From DATBLE01 sp963734065 (GTDB lineage: Bacteria; Actinomycetota; Thermoleophilia; Gaiellales; Gaiellaceae), in NCBI GenBank assembly GCA_963734065.1, contig CAVTFN010000002.1, forward strand, positions 13,278-77,277: DNA of 64,000 nucleotides, written 5' to 3'. Below the pieces are notes generated by a model. It did no database searches. It was not told the origin of the DNA and saw only the letters and a program-made list of their open reading frames with translations. Shown one piece after another: positions 1 through 7,786 of this stretch (the first letter of the stretch is position 1; the number at the start of each line of letters is the position of its first letter). The position numbers and the translations under genes are program-made.

Positions 1-1007
1 AGGTGAAGGACGAGCTGCGCACGGTCGAGGACGAACTCGGGGCCGCCGAGGCCGAGCGCGACCGACTGCTCGAACAGGTCCCCAACCCGCCCGACCCGTC
101 CGTCCCGGACGGCGACACGGAGGAGGATGCCGAGGAGCTCCGCCGCGTCGGCGACCCGTCGCCCGAGGGGCCCGAGCACACCGAGATCGGGCGATTCGAG
201 ATGGAGCGCGCCGCCCGGCTGTCCGGCTCGCGGTTCGGCTACCTCGTCGGCGACACCGCTCTGCTCGCGCTGGCGCTCTACCGCTTCGCGGTCGACCGGG
301 CGGTCGCGCACGGACATGTGCCGATGCTGCCGCCCGTGCTCGCCCGCGAGGAGGCGATGTACGGCACCGGCTTCTTCCCGACCGAGCGCTCGAACATCTA
401 TGCGTTGCCCGAGGACGACCTGTACCTGACCGGCACCTCCGAGGTCGCGCTCGCGGGCCTGCACATGGGCGAGATCCTCGACCGGCTCCCGTTGCGCTAC
501 TCCGCGTTCTCGACGTGCTTCCGGCGCGAGGCCGGCGCTGCCGGCAAGGACACGCGCGGCATGTTCCGCGTCCACCAGTTCAACAAGGTCGAGTTGTTCG
601 TCTACTGCGAGCCGGCAACGGCGACGGCCGAGCACGACCGGCTGCTCGCGATCGAGGAGGAGATCGTCGGCGCCCTCGGCCTGCCGTACCGCGTGGTCAG
701 CGTCGCCGCCGGCGACCTCGGCGCGCCGGCGGCGAAGAAGTACGACATCGAGGGCTGGTTCCCGCACCAGCAGCGCTACCGGGAGATCACCTCGACCTCG
801 AACACGACCGACTACCAGGCGCGCCGCCTCGGCATCCGCTACCGGCCCGACGGGCAGAAGGGAACGGAGTTCGTCGCCACCCTGAACGGCACAGCGGTCA
901 CCGACCGGTTCGTGCTCGCGATCCTGGAGAACTTCCGCGGCGAGGTGCCGGACGTGCTCGAGCCCTACGGCGCACCGCGGAGCGTCACGCCCGAGGAGGC
1001 ACCGTGA
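1..1007 (+). CDS. serS: Seryl-tRNA synthetase, 5' end cut by window edge
   Basis: Charges tRNA-Ser with serine in the cytoplasm. About 335 C-terminal codons are visible. The family is normally about 415-430 residues, so most of the N-terminal coiled-coil arm lies outside the window and the GTG at base 3 should not be taken as the true start. Class II core landmarks are readable: motif 2 (CFRREAG followed by GKDTRGMFRVHQF), the substrate-pocket segment ITSTSNTTDYQARR, and motif 3 as LNGTAVTDRFVLAILENFR. The stop overlaps the next gene by GTGA. A tRNA-Ser gene lies 640 bp downstream and three more lie near 15 kb, so the synthetase sits among its substrates. Confidence 0.96.
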   Translation, partial: VKDELRTVEDELGAAEAERDRLLEQVPNPPDPSVPDGDTEEDAEELRRVGDPSPEGPEHTEIGRFEMERAARLSGSRFGYLVGDTALLALALYRFAVDRAVAHGHVPMLPPVLAREEAMYGTGFFPTERSNIYALPEDDLYLTGTSEVALAGLHMGEILDRLPLRYSAFSTCFRREAGAAGKDTRGMFRVHQFNKVELFVYCEPATATAEHDRLLAIEEEIVGALGLPYRVVSVAAGDLGAPAAKKYDIEGWFPHQQRYREITSTSNTTDYQARRLGIRYRPDGQKGTEFVATLNGTAVTDRFVLAILENFRGEVPDVLEPYGAPRSVTPEEAP

Positions 1008-1636
1008 ACCGTTTCGAGCAGGCCGTCCACGACTGCATGATCCCGACCGCCGAGCTGCTCGAGGAGACGACCAGGCCGCTCCACCGTGCGATCCTGCTCA
1101 ACTTCTGGCGGCACGTACACCTGGAGGGCGCGGGAGACTACGAGCGGATCGTCGCGCCGGACATGATGGTCGACGAGCCCGTCTACCGGGTCACCTGGGG
1201 CGCCAACCCGGCCGTGATCGTCGGGAAGGACGCCGTGCTCGCGTTCTACAACGCGGTCAGCGAGGCGGTGCTGTGGCACTCGGACGACCGGCTCGCGGTC
1301 GGCGACTGGGGCGTCTCCGACGAGATCACGTTCCACCAACTGGCCCGCGGAGCCGACCTCCAGGCGGTCGGGTACGAGGTCGAGGATCCGGAGGCCCTCT
1401 ACCATGTCTCCAGCCGCCAGGCCTTCATCTGGCCGTACGACGACCGAGCCCGGCTCGCCGGCGAGCACCTGTACGAGGACAAGACGAGCCTGGCGATCGA
1501 GGAGGTCGATCTCGGCGACGCCATCACACCGGCGCGAGTCCGCGAGATCCACCGCGAGCAGCTGACGAAGCTCGAGGCCGAGCGCGGCGAGGGGTTCTGG
1601 CTCCTCGAGACCCAGCGGGCCCTGGCTTCCGCTTGA
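1004..1636 (+). CDS. NTF2/SnoaL-like domain protein, function unknown
   Basis: A 210-residue soluble protein starting at a GTG that overlaps the serS stop (GTGA), so translation is probably coupled. The middle (roughly residues 25-150: FWRHVHLEGAGDYERIVAP, then VIVGKDAVLAFYNAVSEAVLW) has the small-cavity look of NTF2/SnoaL-like proteins, in which a helix pair is followed by a strand sheet. No signal peptide or membrane segment is seen. The pairing with serS is probably only co-transcription. A catalytic role cannot be assigned; the fold call is from pattern recognition. Confidence 0.75.
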   Translation: MNRFEQAVHDCMIPTAELLEETTRPLHRAILLNFWRHVHLEGAGDYERIVAPDMMVDEPVYRVTWGANPAVIVGKDAVLAFYNAVSEAVLWHSDDRLAVGDWGVSDEITFHQLARGADLQAVGYEVEDPEALYHVSSRQAFIWPYDDRARLAGEHLYEDKTSLAIEEVDLGDAITPARVREIHREQLTKLEAERGEGFWLLETQRALASA

Positions 1637-1647
1637 CTTAGGCCACC

Positions 1648-1734
1648 GGCGGGGTGCCGGAGCGGCCGAACGGGGTGGTCTTGAAAACCACTGGGCGTGC
1701 AAGCGCCCCCTGGGTTCGAATCCCAGCCCCGCCG
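1648..1734 (+). tRNA. tRNA-Ser(UGA)
   Basis: An 87-nt gene with acceptor stem GGCGGGG pairing with CCCCGCC and discriminator G. The anticodon stem GTGGT/ACCAC holds loop CTTGAAA (anticodon TGA). A long class II variable arm is present and the T-arm reads GGGTTCGAATCCC. The 3' CCA is not encoded. It lies 11 bp after the NTF2-like gene, downstream of serS. Confidence 0.97.
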
Positions 1735-1764
1735 CTCGACCAGCCGTCTACGAAGGCACGAGCA

Positions 1765-3132
1765 CTAGCCGGCCTGCCCCCTGAGCCTGGCAGGGAGAAA
1801 CACGGACGCCGCGAGGCCGAGGAGCCCGAACACGGCGATCGCGATCATCGCCAGTGCGTACGAACGACTCCCGATCGTGACGACGGAGACCAGGATCGTG
1901 CCGGCGATCGCGGTGCCGAAGGAGGAGCCGAGGTTGGACACGCTGCGCGAGAGGCCCGATATCTCACCCTGCAGCGCCTCCGGGAAGCTGGACTGCACGA
2001 CGTTCACCGACGGAGTCAGCATCCCGCCCAGGCCGAGCCCGATCAGCAGGAGCCCGGGCACGAACATCCAGATGCTCGGGGAGGCGCGCACCAGGCCGAG
2101 CAGGAGCCCGATGCCGCCCAGCGTGACGACGAACCCCGTGACGATCAGCGTCTTCTGCGAGAACCGCCTGGCGAGCCGCTCCGCGGCGAGCGACGAGGCC
2201 AGGATCCCGAGCGTCGCGGCGGTGAAGACGACGCCCGTCTTGATCGCGCTGTATCCGCGGACCTCCTGCAGGTAGACCGAGACGACGAACGAGGTCCCCA
2301 TCAGCACCAGCCACTGGACGTTCTGGGTGACGAGAGCGAGGTTGCAGGTGCGATTCCTGAACAACCCGGTGGACAGCAGCGCCTCCTTCCCCGCTCGCTC
2401 ACGAAAGCGGATGTAGAGGAAGAACGCGGCCAGGAAGACGGCTCCGACCACGAGGAACACCGTCAGCAGCACGTTGTTGCTACCGGCCTGCAGGATCCCG
2501 AACACCACGCAGAACATCCCGACCCCCGACAGGATCGCCCCGACCGAATCGAAGGGACGCGTCGGATCCGCCGGCAACGGATCGTCCAGATTGCGACTGA
2601 GGAAGACGATCGTCGCGACGACCAGGGCCTGGAAGACGAACGCGGCCCGCCAGCTGATTCCCGTCGTGATCACACCCCCGATCAACGGCCCTGCTGCGGC
2701 GCCGATCCCGCCGAGGCCGCTGATCACGCCGAAGGCCCAGGCGCGCGACGTGAGATCGCTGAACCAGATCGTCGCGAGGATGTAGACCGGAGGGATCAGG
2801 AGCGCCGTACCGACGCCCTCGAACACGGAGTTGCCGAGGATCAGCACGCCGAGCCCGGGTGAGACCGCGCTCAGCAGTGCACCGACCCCGTACAGCATGA
2901 GGCCCAGGAGGAAGCAGCGCTTCCGGCCCCAGCGATCGGTCAACTTGCTGCACGGGATCATCAGGATCGCCATGATCAGCAAGAACAGCGTGATCGCGGT
3001 CTGCACGCCCTTCACGGTCGTGTCGAGGTCATCGCTGATGTCCGCGATCATCACGTTCATGTTCGAGCCCGCGAAGCTGCAGATGAACTGGGCGAGCGCG
3101 AGCGGAAGGATCAACCTTCGCGGCGAAACCAC
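1765..3132 (-). CDS. 14-TMS MFS drug/proton antiporter (DHA2, EmrB/QacA type)
   Basis: An integral membrane exporter of the major facilitator superfamily, 455 residues. About 14 hydrophobic segments can be counted, which is the DHA2 number. The motif A loop DRWGRKR lies between TM2 and TM3, and a glycine-rich GGIGAAAGPLIGGVI lies in TM5, as in motif C antiporters. The frame stays open upstream into the divergent regulator, but I chose the GTG at 3132 because a GGAG ribosome site sits 7 nt before it and the hydrophobic core starts 6 residues later. The substrate is unknown. The divergent PAS-LuxR gene (3257) shares the 124-bp gap and may regulate it. Confidence 0.9.
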   Translation of the reverse strand: MVSPRRLILPLALAQFICSFAGSNMNVMIADISDDLDTTVKGVQTAITLFLLIMAILMIPCSKLTDRWGRKRCFLLGLMLYGVGALLSAVSPGLGVLILGNSVFEGVGTALLIPPVYILATIWFSDLTSRAWAFGVISGLGGIGAAAGPLIGGVITTGISWRAAFVFQALVVATIVFLSRNLDDPLPADPTRPFDSVGAILSGVGMFCVVFGILQAGSNNVLLTVFLVVGAVFLAAFFLYIRFRERAGKEALLSTGLFRNRTCNLALVTQNVQWLVLMGTSFVVSVYLQEVRGYSAIKTGVVFTAATLGILASSLAAERLARRFSQKTLIVTGFVVTLGGIGLLLGLVRASPSIWMFVPGLLLIGLGLGGMLTPSVNVVQSSFPEALQGEISGLSRSVSNLGSSFGTAIAGTILVSVVTIGSRSYALAMIAIAVFGLLGLAASVFLPARLRGQAG

Positions 3133-3256
3133 GGGACGCTCCGGGATCAGGGCCTGGCTCTCAGTCAGTGCACGTCGACGAACGAGACCGGAGCGCCGAA
3201 GACTATGTGCGGCGTCCTCGTTTGGCAACGCGCCCGTCCTTCGCCAGACTGAGTCG

Positions 3257-3826
3257 ATGCCGTTGGAGTCGATGCAGGCCGAGGTCGTCGAGGCGCTCGA
3301 GCACGTCAACGTCCCGAGCTACGTGATCGACACCACCGGGATCATCCGCTGGGTCAACGAGGCGGGGCGGCGCCTGGTCGGCGACGTCGAGGGCCGCCAG
3401 TTCACGTCGGTCGTCGCCCATGAGGAAACCCGGCGGGCGCGGGAGCACTTCGCCCGCAGGATGCTCGGCAACACCGAGCCGGCCGACAGCCCGCTCGTAC
3501 TCGTCGACGAGCAGGGCCGCCGCGTCCCCGTCGAGATCAGCTCCGTGCCGCTGACCCGGGGCGACCACGTGATCGGCGTCTTCGGCCAAGTGTCGGACCT
3601 GGTCGAGGAGCCGCAGCCCCACCCGGATCTCCGCCTCACTCCCCGCCAGGCCGAGGTCCTGCGCGAGCTCGAGCGAGGGCGCACGACCGCGCAGATCGCC
3701 GAGGACCTGCACCTGAGCCGGGAGACCGTCCGCAACCACATCCGCCACCTGCTCCACGCGGTGGGGGCGCACTCCCGACTCGAGGCGGTCGCCGTGGCGC
3801 GCGGGCAGCCGCTGGCGACCCACTGA
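3257..3826 (+). CDS. PAS-LuxR transcriptional regulator, copy 1
   Basis: A 189-residue regulator. Residues about 1-125 are a PAS sensor domain (NVPSYVIDTTGIIRWVNEAGRR, then a VEISSVPLTRGDHVIGVFG core). Residues about 130-189 are a LuxR-type helix-turn-helix (LTPRQAEVLRELERGRTTAQ, LSRETVRNHIRHLLHAVG). There is no receiver domain or kinase partner, so the signal is presumably sensed directly by the PAS pocket. It is divergent from the MFS exporter. A close paralogue with the same domain order lies at 30110-30673; the two share the VPSYV-DTTG, FTSVVA and TETVRNHIR-type segments. Confidence 0.88.
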   Translation: MPLESMQAEVVEALEHVNVPSYVIDTTGIIRWVNEAGRRLVGDVEGRQFTSVVAHEETRRAREHFARRMLGNTEPADSPLVLVDEQGRRVPVEISSVPLTRGDHVIGVFGQVSDLVEEPQPHPDLRLTPRQAEVLRELERGRTTAQIAEDLHLSRETVRNHIRHLLHAVGAHSRLEAVAVARGQPLATH

Positions 3827-3842
3827 CGAGCGACGACGCCAA

Positions 3843-3860
3843 TTGACCCACCCGGGTCAA
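3843..3860. promoter_or_regulatory. Perfect inverted repeat TTGACCC-n4-GGGTCAA, operator candidate
   Basis: Two 7-bp arms with a 4-nt centre lie 34 bp upstream of the ATG at 3895 and 16 bp after the PAS-LuxR stop. The spacing suits a dimeric repressor or activator site for the small gene that follows. The regulator is unknown and no second copy was noticed. Confidence 0.4.
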
Positions 3861-3894
3861 GCGACGCGGTCGGTCTGCCGGGCACCCTGGGGTC

Positions 3895-4194
3895 ATGGAA
3901 GACATCGCGCTGAGCATGAGCAACGTCGTCCGTTTCGAGATCCCCGCCTACGCCGGCATCGACGAGCTCTGTGCGTACATCCGGCCGCGCTGGGGCGGGT
4001 CGATCAAGTTCCAGGACGATGTCTGGTACGTCTCCGCCCGCGTCCGCCGGACCAGGAACGACCTGGCGCAGCTCCTCCGCAAGGTCGAGGCCTATGTCGC
4101 GGAGTCCGGGCTTCAGGCGATCCGCTACGAGCTCGACGGCCGCTTCTACATCATGGAAGCGCAGAGGGTCGAGCAGGCCGCCGTCGCCGCCTGA
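3895..4194 (+). CDS. Small conserved-looking soluble protein, function unknown
   Basis: A 99-residue protein with balanced composition and alternating strand/helix character (NVVRFEIPAYAGIDELCAYI, WGGSIKFQDDVWYVSARV, then a helix TRNDLAQLLRKVEAYVAES). It has no signal peptide, membrane segment or cysteine pair. It starts at an ATG 34 bp after the inverted repeat at 3843 and stands alone, before the HdeD-like gene. I do not recognise the family. Confidence 0.65.
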   Translation: MEDIALSMSNVVRFEIPAYAGIDELCAYIRPRWGGSIKFQDDVWYVSARVRRTRNDLAQLLRKVEAYVAESGLQAIRYELDGRFYIMEAQRVEQAAVAA

Positions 4195-4307
4195 GAGAGA
4201 AGGACATTCCCGCACGAGCGGCGAATCCTCCGTTCGACAAGACGTCCGTCCAGGCCTGAGCGACCGATACTCGCCTGCTCGGACCGATTCGAGCCAGGAG
4301 GAAACTG

Positions 4308-4883
4308 ATGTCGACGGTCGTGGTCGTCGAAGACGAGATCTACGACGAGAATTACGGCAGCTGGTGGTGGATCTTCCTGATCACCGGGACGCTCTGGCTG
4401 ATCCTGTCGCTGATCATGTTCCGCTTCAACCTCAGCTCGGCGAAGTCGATCGGCGTGCTCGCCGGGATCGTGTTCCTGATCGCGGGTGCGTTCTCGCTCG
4501 CGCTCGTCGCGGTCGTGCGGAGCGGCTGGTTGAAGGCGCTGAACGTGATCCTCGGCATCCTGCTCGTGCTGGGCGGGATCTTCTCGTTCATCCATCCCCA
4601 GGACACGTTCGTCGCGATCGCCCAGATCACCGCGTTCATGCTCCTGTTCATCGGGATCATGGACCTGATCATCGCGTTCTCCGACCGGGCGGGCCTCTGG
4701 TGGCTCCGGATGATCTCCGGGTTCATCTGCATCGGCCTGGCGTTCTGGGCCGCGGGCGAGTTCGGCAGGAAGGCGGCGCTGCTGATCGTGTGGGTCGGGC
4801 TGTTCGCGCTCTTCCGCGGGATCGACAGCTTCTTCATCGCGTTCTCCCTGCGGCACGCGCACAAGGAGGTCGCGCGCACGTGA
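4308..4883 (+). CDS. HdeD/DUF308-type membrane protein
   Basis: A 191-residue integral membrane protein with six predicted membrane segments arranged as three hairpins, as in the HdeD/DUF308 family. Family members are linked to acid-stress tolerance in enterobacteria, but most have no known role. The acidic N-terminus (EDEIYDENYGSWWW) precedes TM1. Start ATG has a strong AGGAGG site at 4296-4301. It appears monocistronic; the neighbour to the right converges on it. Confidence 0.85.
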   Translation: MSTVVVVEDEIYDENYGSWWWIFLITGTLWLILSLIMFRFNLSSAKSIGVLAGIVFLIAGAFSLALVAVVRSGWLKALNVILGILLVLGGIFSFIHPQDTFVAIAQITAFMLLFIGIMDLIIAFSDRAGLWWLRMISGFICIGLAFWAAGEFGRKAALLIVWVGLFALFRGIDSFFIAFSLRHAHKEVART

Positions 4884-4926
4884 GCTTGGACGGGCGGCCG
4901 GGCCGATCGGGCCCGGCCCTGCCCGG

Positions 4927-5337
4927 CTACACCTTTTCCGGGATACTCGTCCGCCCGCCGCCGCCGGTCATCAGCGCGAGCAGGCCCTGCATGCAGACGT
5001 TGACGAGCCAGACCACGATCGTGGCGCCGACGTAGGTCCAGAAGCCGTCGATCGAGAAGTTCGGCGCGATCCACTCGGCGAGCGCGAGCATCGCGACGTT
5101 GATCGCGAAGTAGGCGATCCCGAGCGTGAGAACGATCAGCGGCAACGTCAGGATCGCCAGGATCGGCTTGAGGATCGCGTTCGCGATCGTGAGCGTCAGG
5201 GCGCCCAGGGCGTACGACCAGAAGCCCTGGATCCCGATGCTGTCGAACAGCCAGTTGATCACCAGCAGGGCCAGGACGTTGATCCCGAGCGTGATCAGGA
5301 ACCAGACGACGAAGCCGTATTGCATCCGACGATTCAC
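4927..5337 (-). CDS. Four-TM membrane protein of the phage-holin-family-4 superfamily (PF04020-like)
   Basis: About 136 residues with four hydrophobic segments (FVVWFLITLGINVLALLVI; YALGALTLTIANAILKPILA; LPLIVLTLGIAYFAINVAML; YVGATIVVWLVNVCMQGLLA). The ILKPILAILTLPL stretch between TM2 and TM3 matches the family signature. The name comes from mycobacteriophage holins, but chromosomal members are common and have no proven lytic role. I chose the GTG at 5337, 11 nt after the upstream gene; an ATG at 5325 is the alternative. It is the last gene of the E1/deacetylase/acyltransferase operon, which may be coincidental. Confidence 0.8.
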   Translation of the reverse strand: MNRRMQYGFVVWFLITLGINVLALLVINWLFDSIGIQGFWSYALGALTLTIANAILKPILAILTLPLIVLTLGIAYFAINVAMLALAEWIAPNFSIDGFWTYVGATIVVWLVNVCMQGLLALMTGGGGRTSIPEKV

Positions 5338-5348
5338 GGGTGGGGACT

Positions 5349-6818
5349 CTATGGTGCGTAGCGCGTCTCGTCCAGGCGGGCGCCGAAGCGCCACAGCCGC
5401 GGCTCGAACGCGTGGCCGTACTTGAAGAGCAGGTGGCGGACGACGTCGGTCGCGCCGTTCCTCGGGCCCGAGACGGTGCGCTCGTCCAGGTCGAAGACGG
5501 TGTCGCCGACCGTGACCGTGCGGCCCTCGACGACCACCCGCACCTCACCGCCGGCGCCGGTCAGGCGGCCGGCCCACGCCGCGTCGCCGCCCTCGTCGGG
5601 CTCGAGCGACCAGCCCAGCACCGCCAGCGCTCGGCCGTTCCCCTCGAAGATCTCGCGCACGATCGCCGCGCAGTGTGCCGGGTCGAGGTCGCCGCGCTGC
5701 TCGCGCTTGACCACGGTCGCGGGAACGCCGCCGAGCAGGGCGCCTCGCGGCGCGTTCGAGGCGACGACCGAGTTGGCCATCACCGTCACCTCGGCGTCGA
5801 GCACGACGCCCGGCAGGATCAGCGACCCCGGGCCGAGCCACGAGCGCTCGCCGATCGACACCGGCGCGTACGAGAACGGATAGCCGTCCAGCGCCTCGAG
5901 CCACTTGCGGTGCGTGTAGATCCGCGCGCCCGGGCTGAGGCAGACGCGCTCGCCGAGGGTGAGATCGCGGTCGGTGTTCAGGTACGTCTCGTAGGCGACG
6001 AAGCAGAGGTCGCCGATGCGGCAGTCGTGGATCCCGCCCTGGCCGTCGACGACCGCGACGTTCCAGCGGAGCGTGACCACGTCGCCGGCGACGAAGTCGC
6101 GGCAGAAGAAGCGGCAGCTCGCGCCGATCTGGCCGAGCTCGCCGATCGTGAAGCGCCGCGACCGGACGAGCACGTCCTCGCCGATCGAGGTGTCCGCCCC
6201 GATCTCGACGAACTGCGCGTCGATCAGCGTGCCGCGGCCGATCGCAACGCGGTCTCCGATCTCCGCGCCGTGCTCGCGGTAGAGCGCGATCTTCTCGTCG
6301 GAGGAGAGCGCCGCGATGGACGCGCCCTCAGTGCGCAGGCGGTCTCGGAGCTCGTCGGACAAGCGGCCCACTGTCGGCTCGCCGAGGGACAGTCCCTTAG
6401 GGACTGTCCCCGCAGGGGCCGCAAGCGCGCGGACATCGCTTTCGCGCACGATCCCCGAGCCCGGCACCTCGTCGAGCGAGACGCCCAGCTCAGCCGCCAG
6501 CCGCCGCGCCGGCTCGGTCGCGAGCCGCTCCCCGGACGGGGCGGCCGCGCCGACGGCGGGAGCGGCGCTGCTCCAGCCGTCCCGCTCCTCCTCGGTCGCG
6601 AACAGCCAGCCGAGCTCGGCGAGCACGGCGACACGATCGCCGACCCGCGCGTTCCAGAGCACGAAGCCGGCGGCCTCCGCCTCGACCTCCTGCACCGCCT
6701 TGCTCGTCTCGACCGAGAAGAGCGCCTCGCCCGGCTGGACGTATCCGTCGGCGAGCTCGACGACGACCACCTCGTCGTCGTTCTCGTTCAGCTTCGGGAC
6801 GACGATCGGCGTGGCCAT
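5349..6818 (-). CDS. Fusion: lipoyl domain + E1/E3-binding domain + left-handed beta-helix acyltransferase
   Basis: A 489-residue protein. Residues 1-76 are a lipoyl domain with ETSKAVQEVEA (predicted lipoylated K40). Residues about 99-132 are a peripheral-subunit-binding domain (ATEPARRLAAELGVSL, then VPGSGIVRESDVRAL), as in E2 proteins. Residues about 184-375 are hexapeptide repeats (IGDRVAIG, IGADTSIGEDV, IGERSWLGPGSLILPGVVL) of a beta-helix acyltransferase, with candidate base H303 (IYTHRKW). An unassigned C-terminal domain follows. The normal E2 catalytic domain is absent. Inferred role: take an acyl group from an E1-charged lipoyl arm and transfer it to a sugar. The ATG overlaps the deacetylase stop by ATGA. 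Residues 137-145 are encoded by a mobile-looking palindrome. Confidence 0.85.
   Translation of the reverse strand: MATPIVVPKLNENDDEVVVVELADGYVQPGEALFSVETSKAVQEVEAEAAGFVLWNARVGDRVAVLAELGWLFATEEERDGWSSAAPAVGAAAPSGERLATEPARRLAAELGVSLDEVPGSGIVRESDVRALAAPAGTVPKGLSLGEPTVGRLSDELRDRLRTEGASIAALSSDEKIALYREHGAEIGDRVAIGRGTLIDAQFVEIGADTSIGEDVLVRSRRFTIGELGQIGASCRFFCRDFVAGDVVTLRWNVAVVDGQGGIHDCRIGDLCFVAYETYLNTDRDLTLGERVCLSPGARIYTHRKWLEALDGYPFSYAPVSIGERSWLGPGSLILPGVVLDAEVTVMANSVVASNAPRGALLGGVPATVVKREQRGDLDPAHCAAIVREIFEGNGRALAVLGWSLEPDEGGDAAWAGRLTGAGGEVRVVVEGRTVTVGDTVFDLDERTVSGPRNGATDVVRHLLFKYGHAFEPRLWRFGARLDETRYAP
6386..6410. repeat. Small palindromic repeat (11-bp arms) inside a coding gene
   Basis: Arms GGGACAGTCCC and its exact complement, with a 3-nt centre, lie in frame in the acyltransferase fusion and encode GTVPKGLSL in the linker between the E1/E3-binding domain and the beta-helix. 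A near-identical palindrome lies at 14554-14580, just after another gene. The arrangement resembles in-frame palindromic elements such as those of Rickettsia. Confidence 0.7.
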
Positions 6819-7771
6819 CAGACGATTTCGCCGGCCAGGACGGCGGGCTCGGCCTCGCCCCTCACCGGCAGGAAGCACGTGTCGACGCGCGGGACTCGGA
6901 AACGCTCCTCGTGGGCGACCCAGTCGGCGGGCGGACGCGTCGAGTAGGCGATCTGGAGGCCGAGCCGCTCGCAGACGCGCTCGGAGCGCTCGTCGTGGTC
7001 GCCGTACGGGTAGTTGAACCAGGCGAGCGGCTCGCCGAGCAGCCCGCCGAGCCAGTCGACGGCGCCGGCGATCTCCCGCTCCTGCTCGGCCTCGTCGAGC
7101 TGCGGGAGCGACGGGTGGCTGATCGAATGGCCGGCGATCGAATGGCCGCGACGGCGGAGCTCGACGATCTCGTCCGTGGACATGTACAGCTCGCGGATGA
7201 AGCCGGCCTCGTCGGCCGAGACCTGCTCGGCGAAGAGGCGGTCCATGATCCGCTCCGAGACCTCGCGCGGGATCAGCCGGTTCGAGGCGTACTTGAAGCG
7301 CAGGTATTTCTCGGAGCCTCGGCGGTAGTCGCCGATCGGCGCCGAGGCCATGATCCCGGGGACGTCGGCCTCGGGTGCGACCTCCTCGGCGGCGGCGACG
7401 TACGCGTCAGCGACCCCGTCCTCGCCGAGCCGGCCGCGGACGAACTGGTTCTTCTGCACGAACGGGATCCGGCCGTCCAGGTGGGGCAGGCCGATCGGCG
7501 CGAAGATGCCACGGATCCCGTGCCGCTCGAGCACCGGGGCGGCGTTGTCGTAGTGGTCACGAACGCCGTCGTCGAACGTGAGCACGAAGCCGTCGGGGAT
7601 CGCTGTCCCCTCGCGCCCGGCGGCAAGGAGCGCGTCGGGGTCGAGCGGCTCGTAGTGGCGGAGCAGGTGCTCCACCTGCCCCTCGAAGTCGCCCAACGTG
7701 ATCGCCGCGATTCCCGGATGCCGCGGATCCGGGTCGCGGACGTAGTGGTACATGACCAGGATCGCGCCCAT
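6818..7771 (-). CDS. Polysaccharide deacetylase (NodB/CE4-type)
   Basis: A 317-residue deacetylase expected to remove an N-acyl group from an amino sugar, using a metal bound by Asp-His-His. The first motif is LTFDDGV (D67, D68) and the second is HSIAGHSISHPSL. The NYPYG segment and a late catalytic stretch are also present. No signal peptide is visible, so it probably works in the cytoplasm on a sugar precursor. It lies 15 nt after the E1 gene and overlaps the lipoyl-acyltransferase fusion by ATGA. Context suggests it frees an amine or hydroxyl that the downstream acyltransferase then re-acylates; that is inference. Confidence 0.9.
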   Translation of the reverse strand: MGAILVMYHYVRDPDPRHPGIAAITLGDFEGQVEHLLRHYEPLDPDALLAAGREGTAIPDGFVLTFDDGVRDHYDNAAPVLERHGIRGIFAPIGLPHLDGRIPFVQKNQFVRGRLGEDGVADAYVAAAEEVAPEADVPGIMASAPIGDYRRGSEKYLRFKYASNRLIPREVSERIMDRLFAEQVSADEAGFIRELYMSTDEIVELRRRGHSIAGHSISHPSLPQLDEAEQEREIAGAVDWLGGLLGEPLAWFNYPYGDHDERSERVCERLGLQIAYSTRPPADWVAHEERFRVPRVDTCFLPVRGEAEPAVLAGEIV

Positions 7772-7786
7772 GTGACGCCCGGGAGC

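Noticed and set aside
3..5. GTG at base 3 as the serS start
   Set aside because: The protein would lack most of the conserved N-terminal arm; the gene continues upstream of the window.
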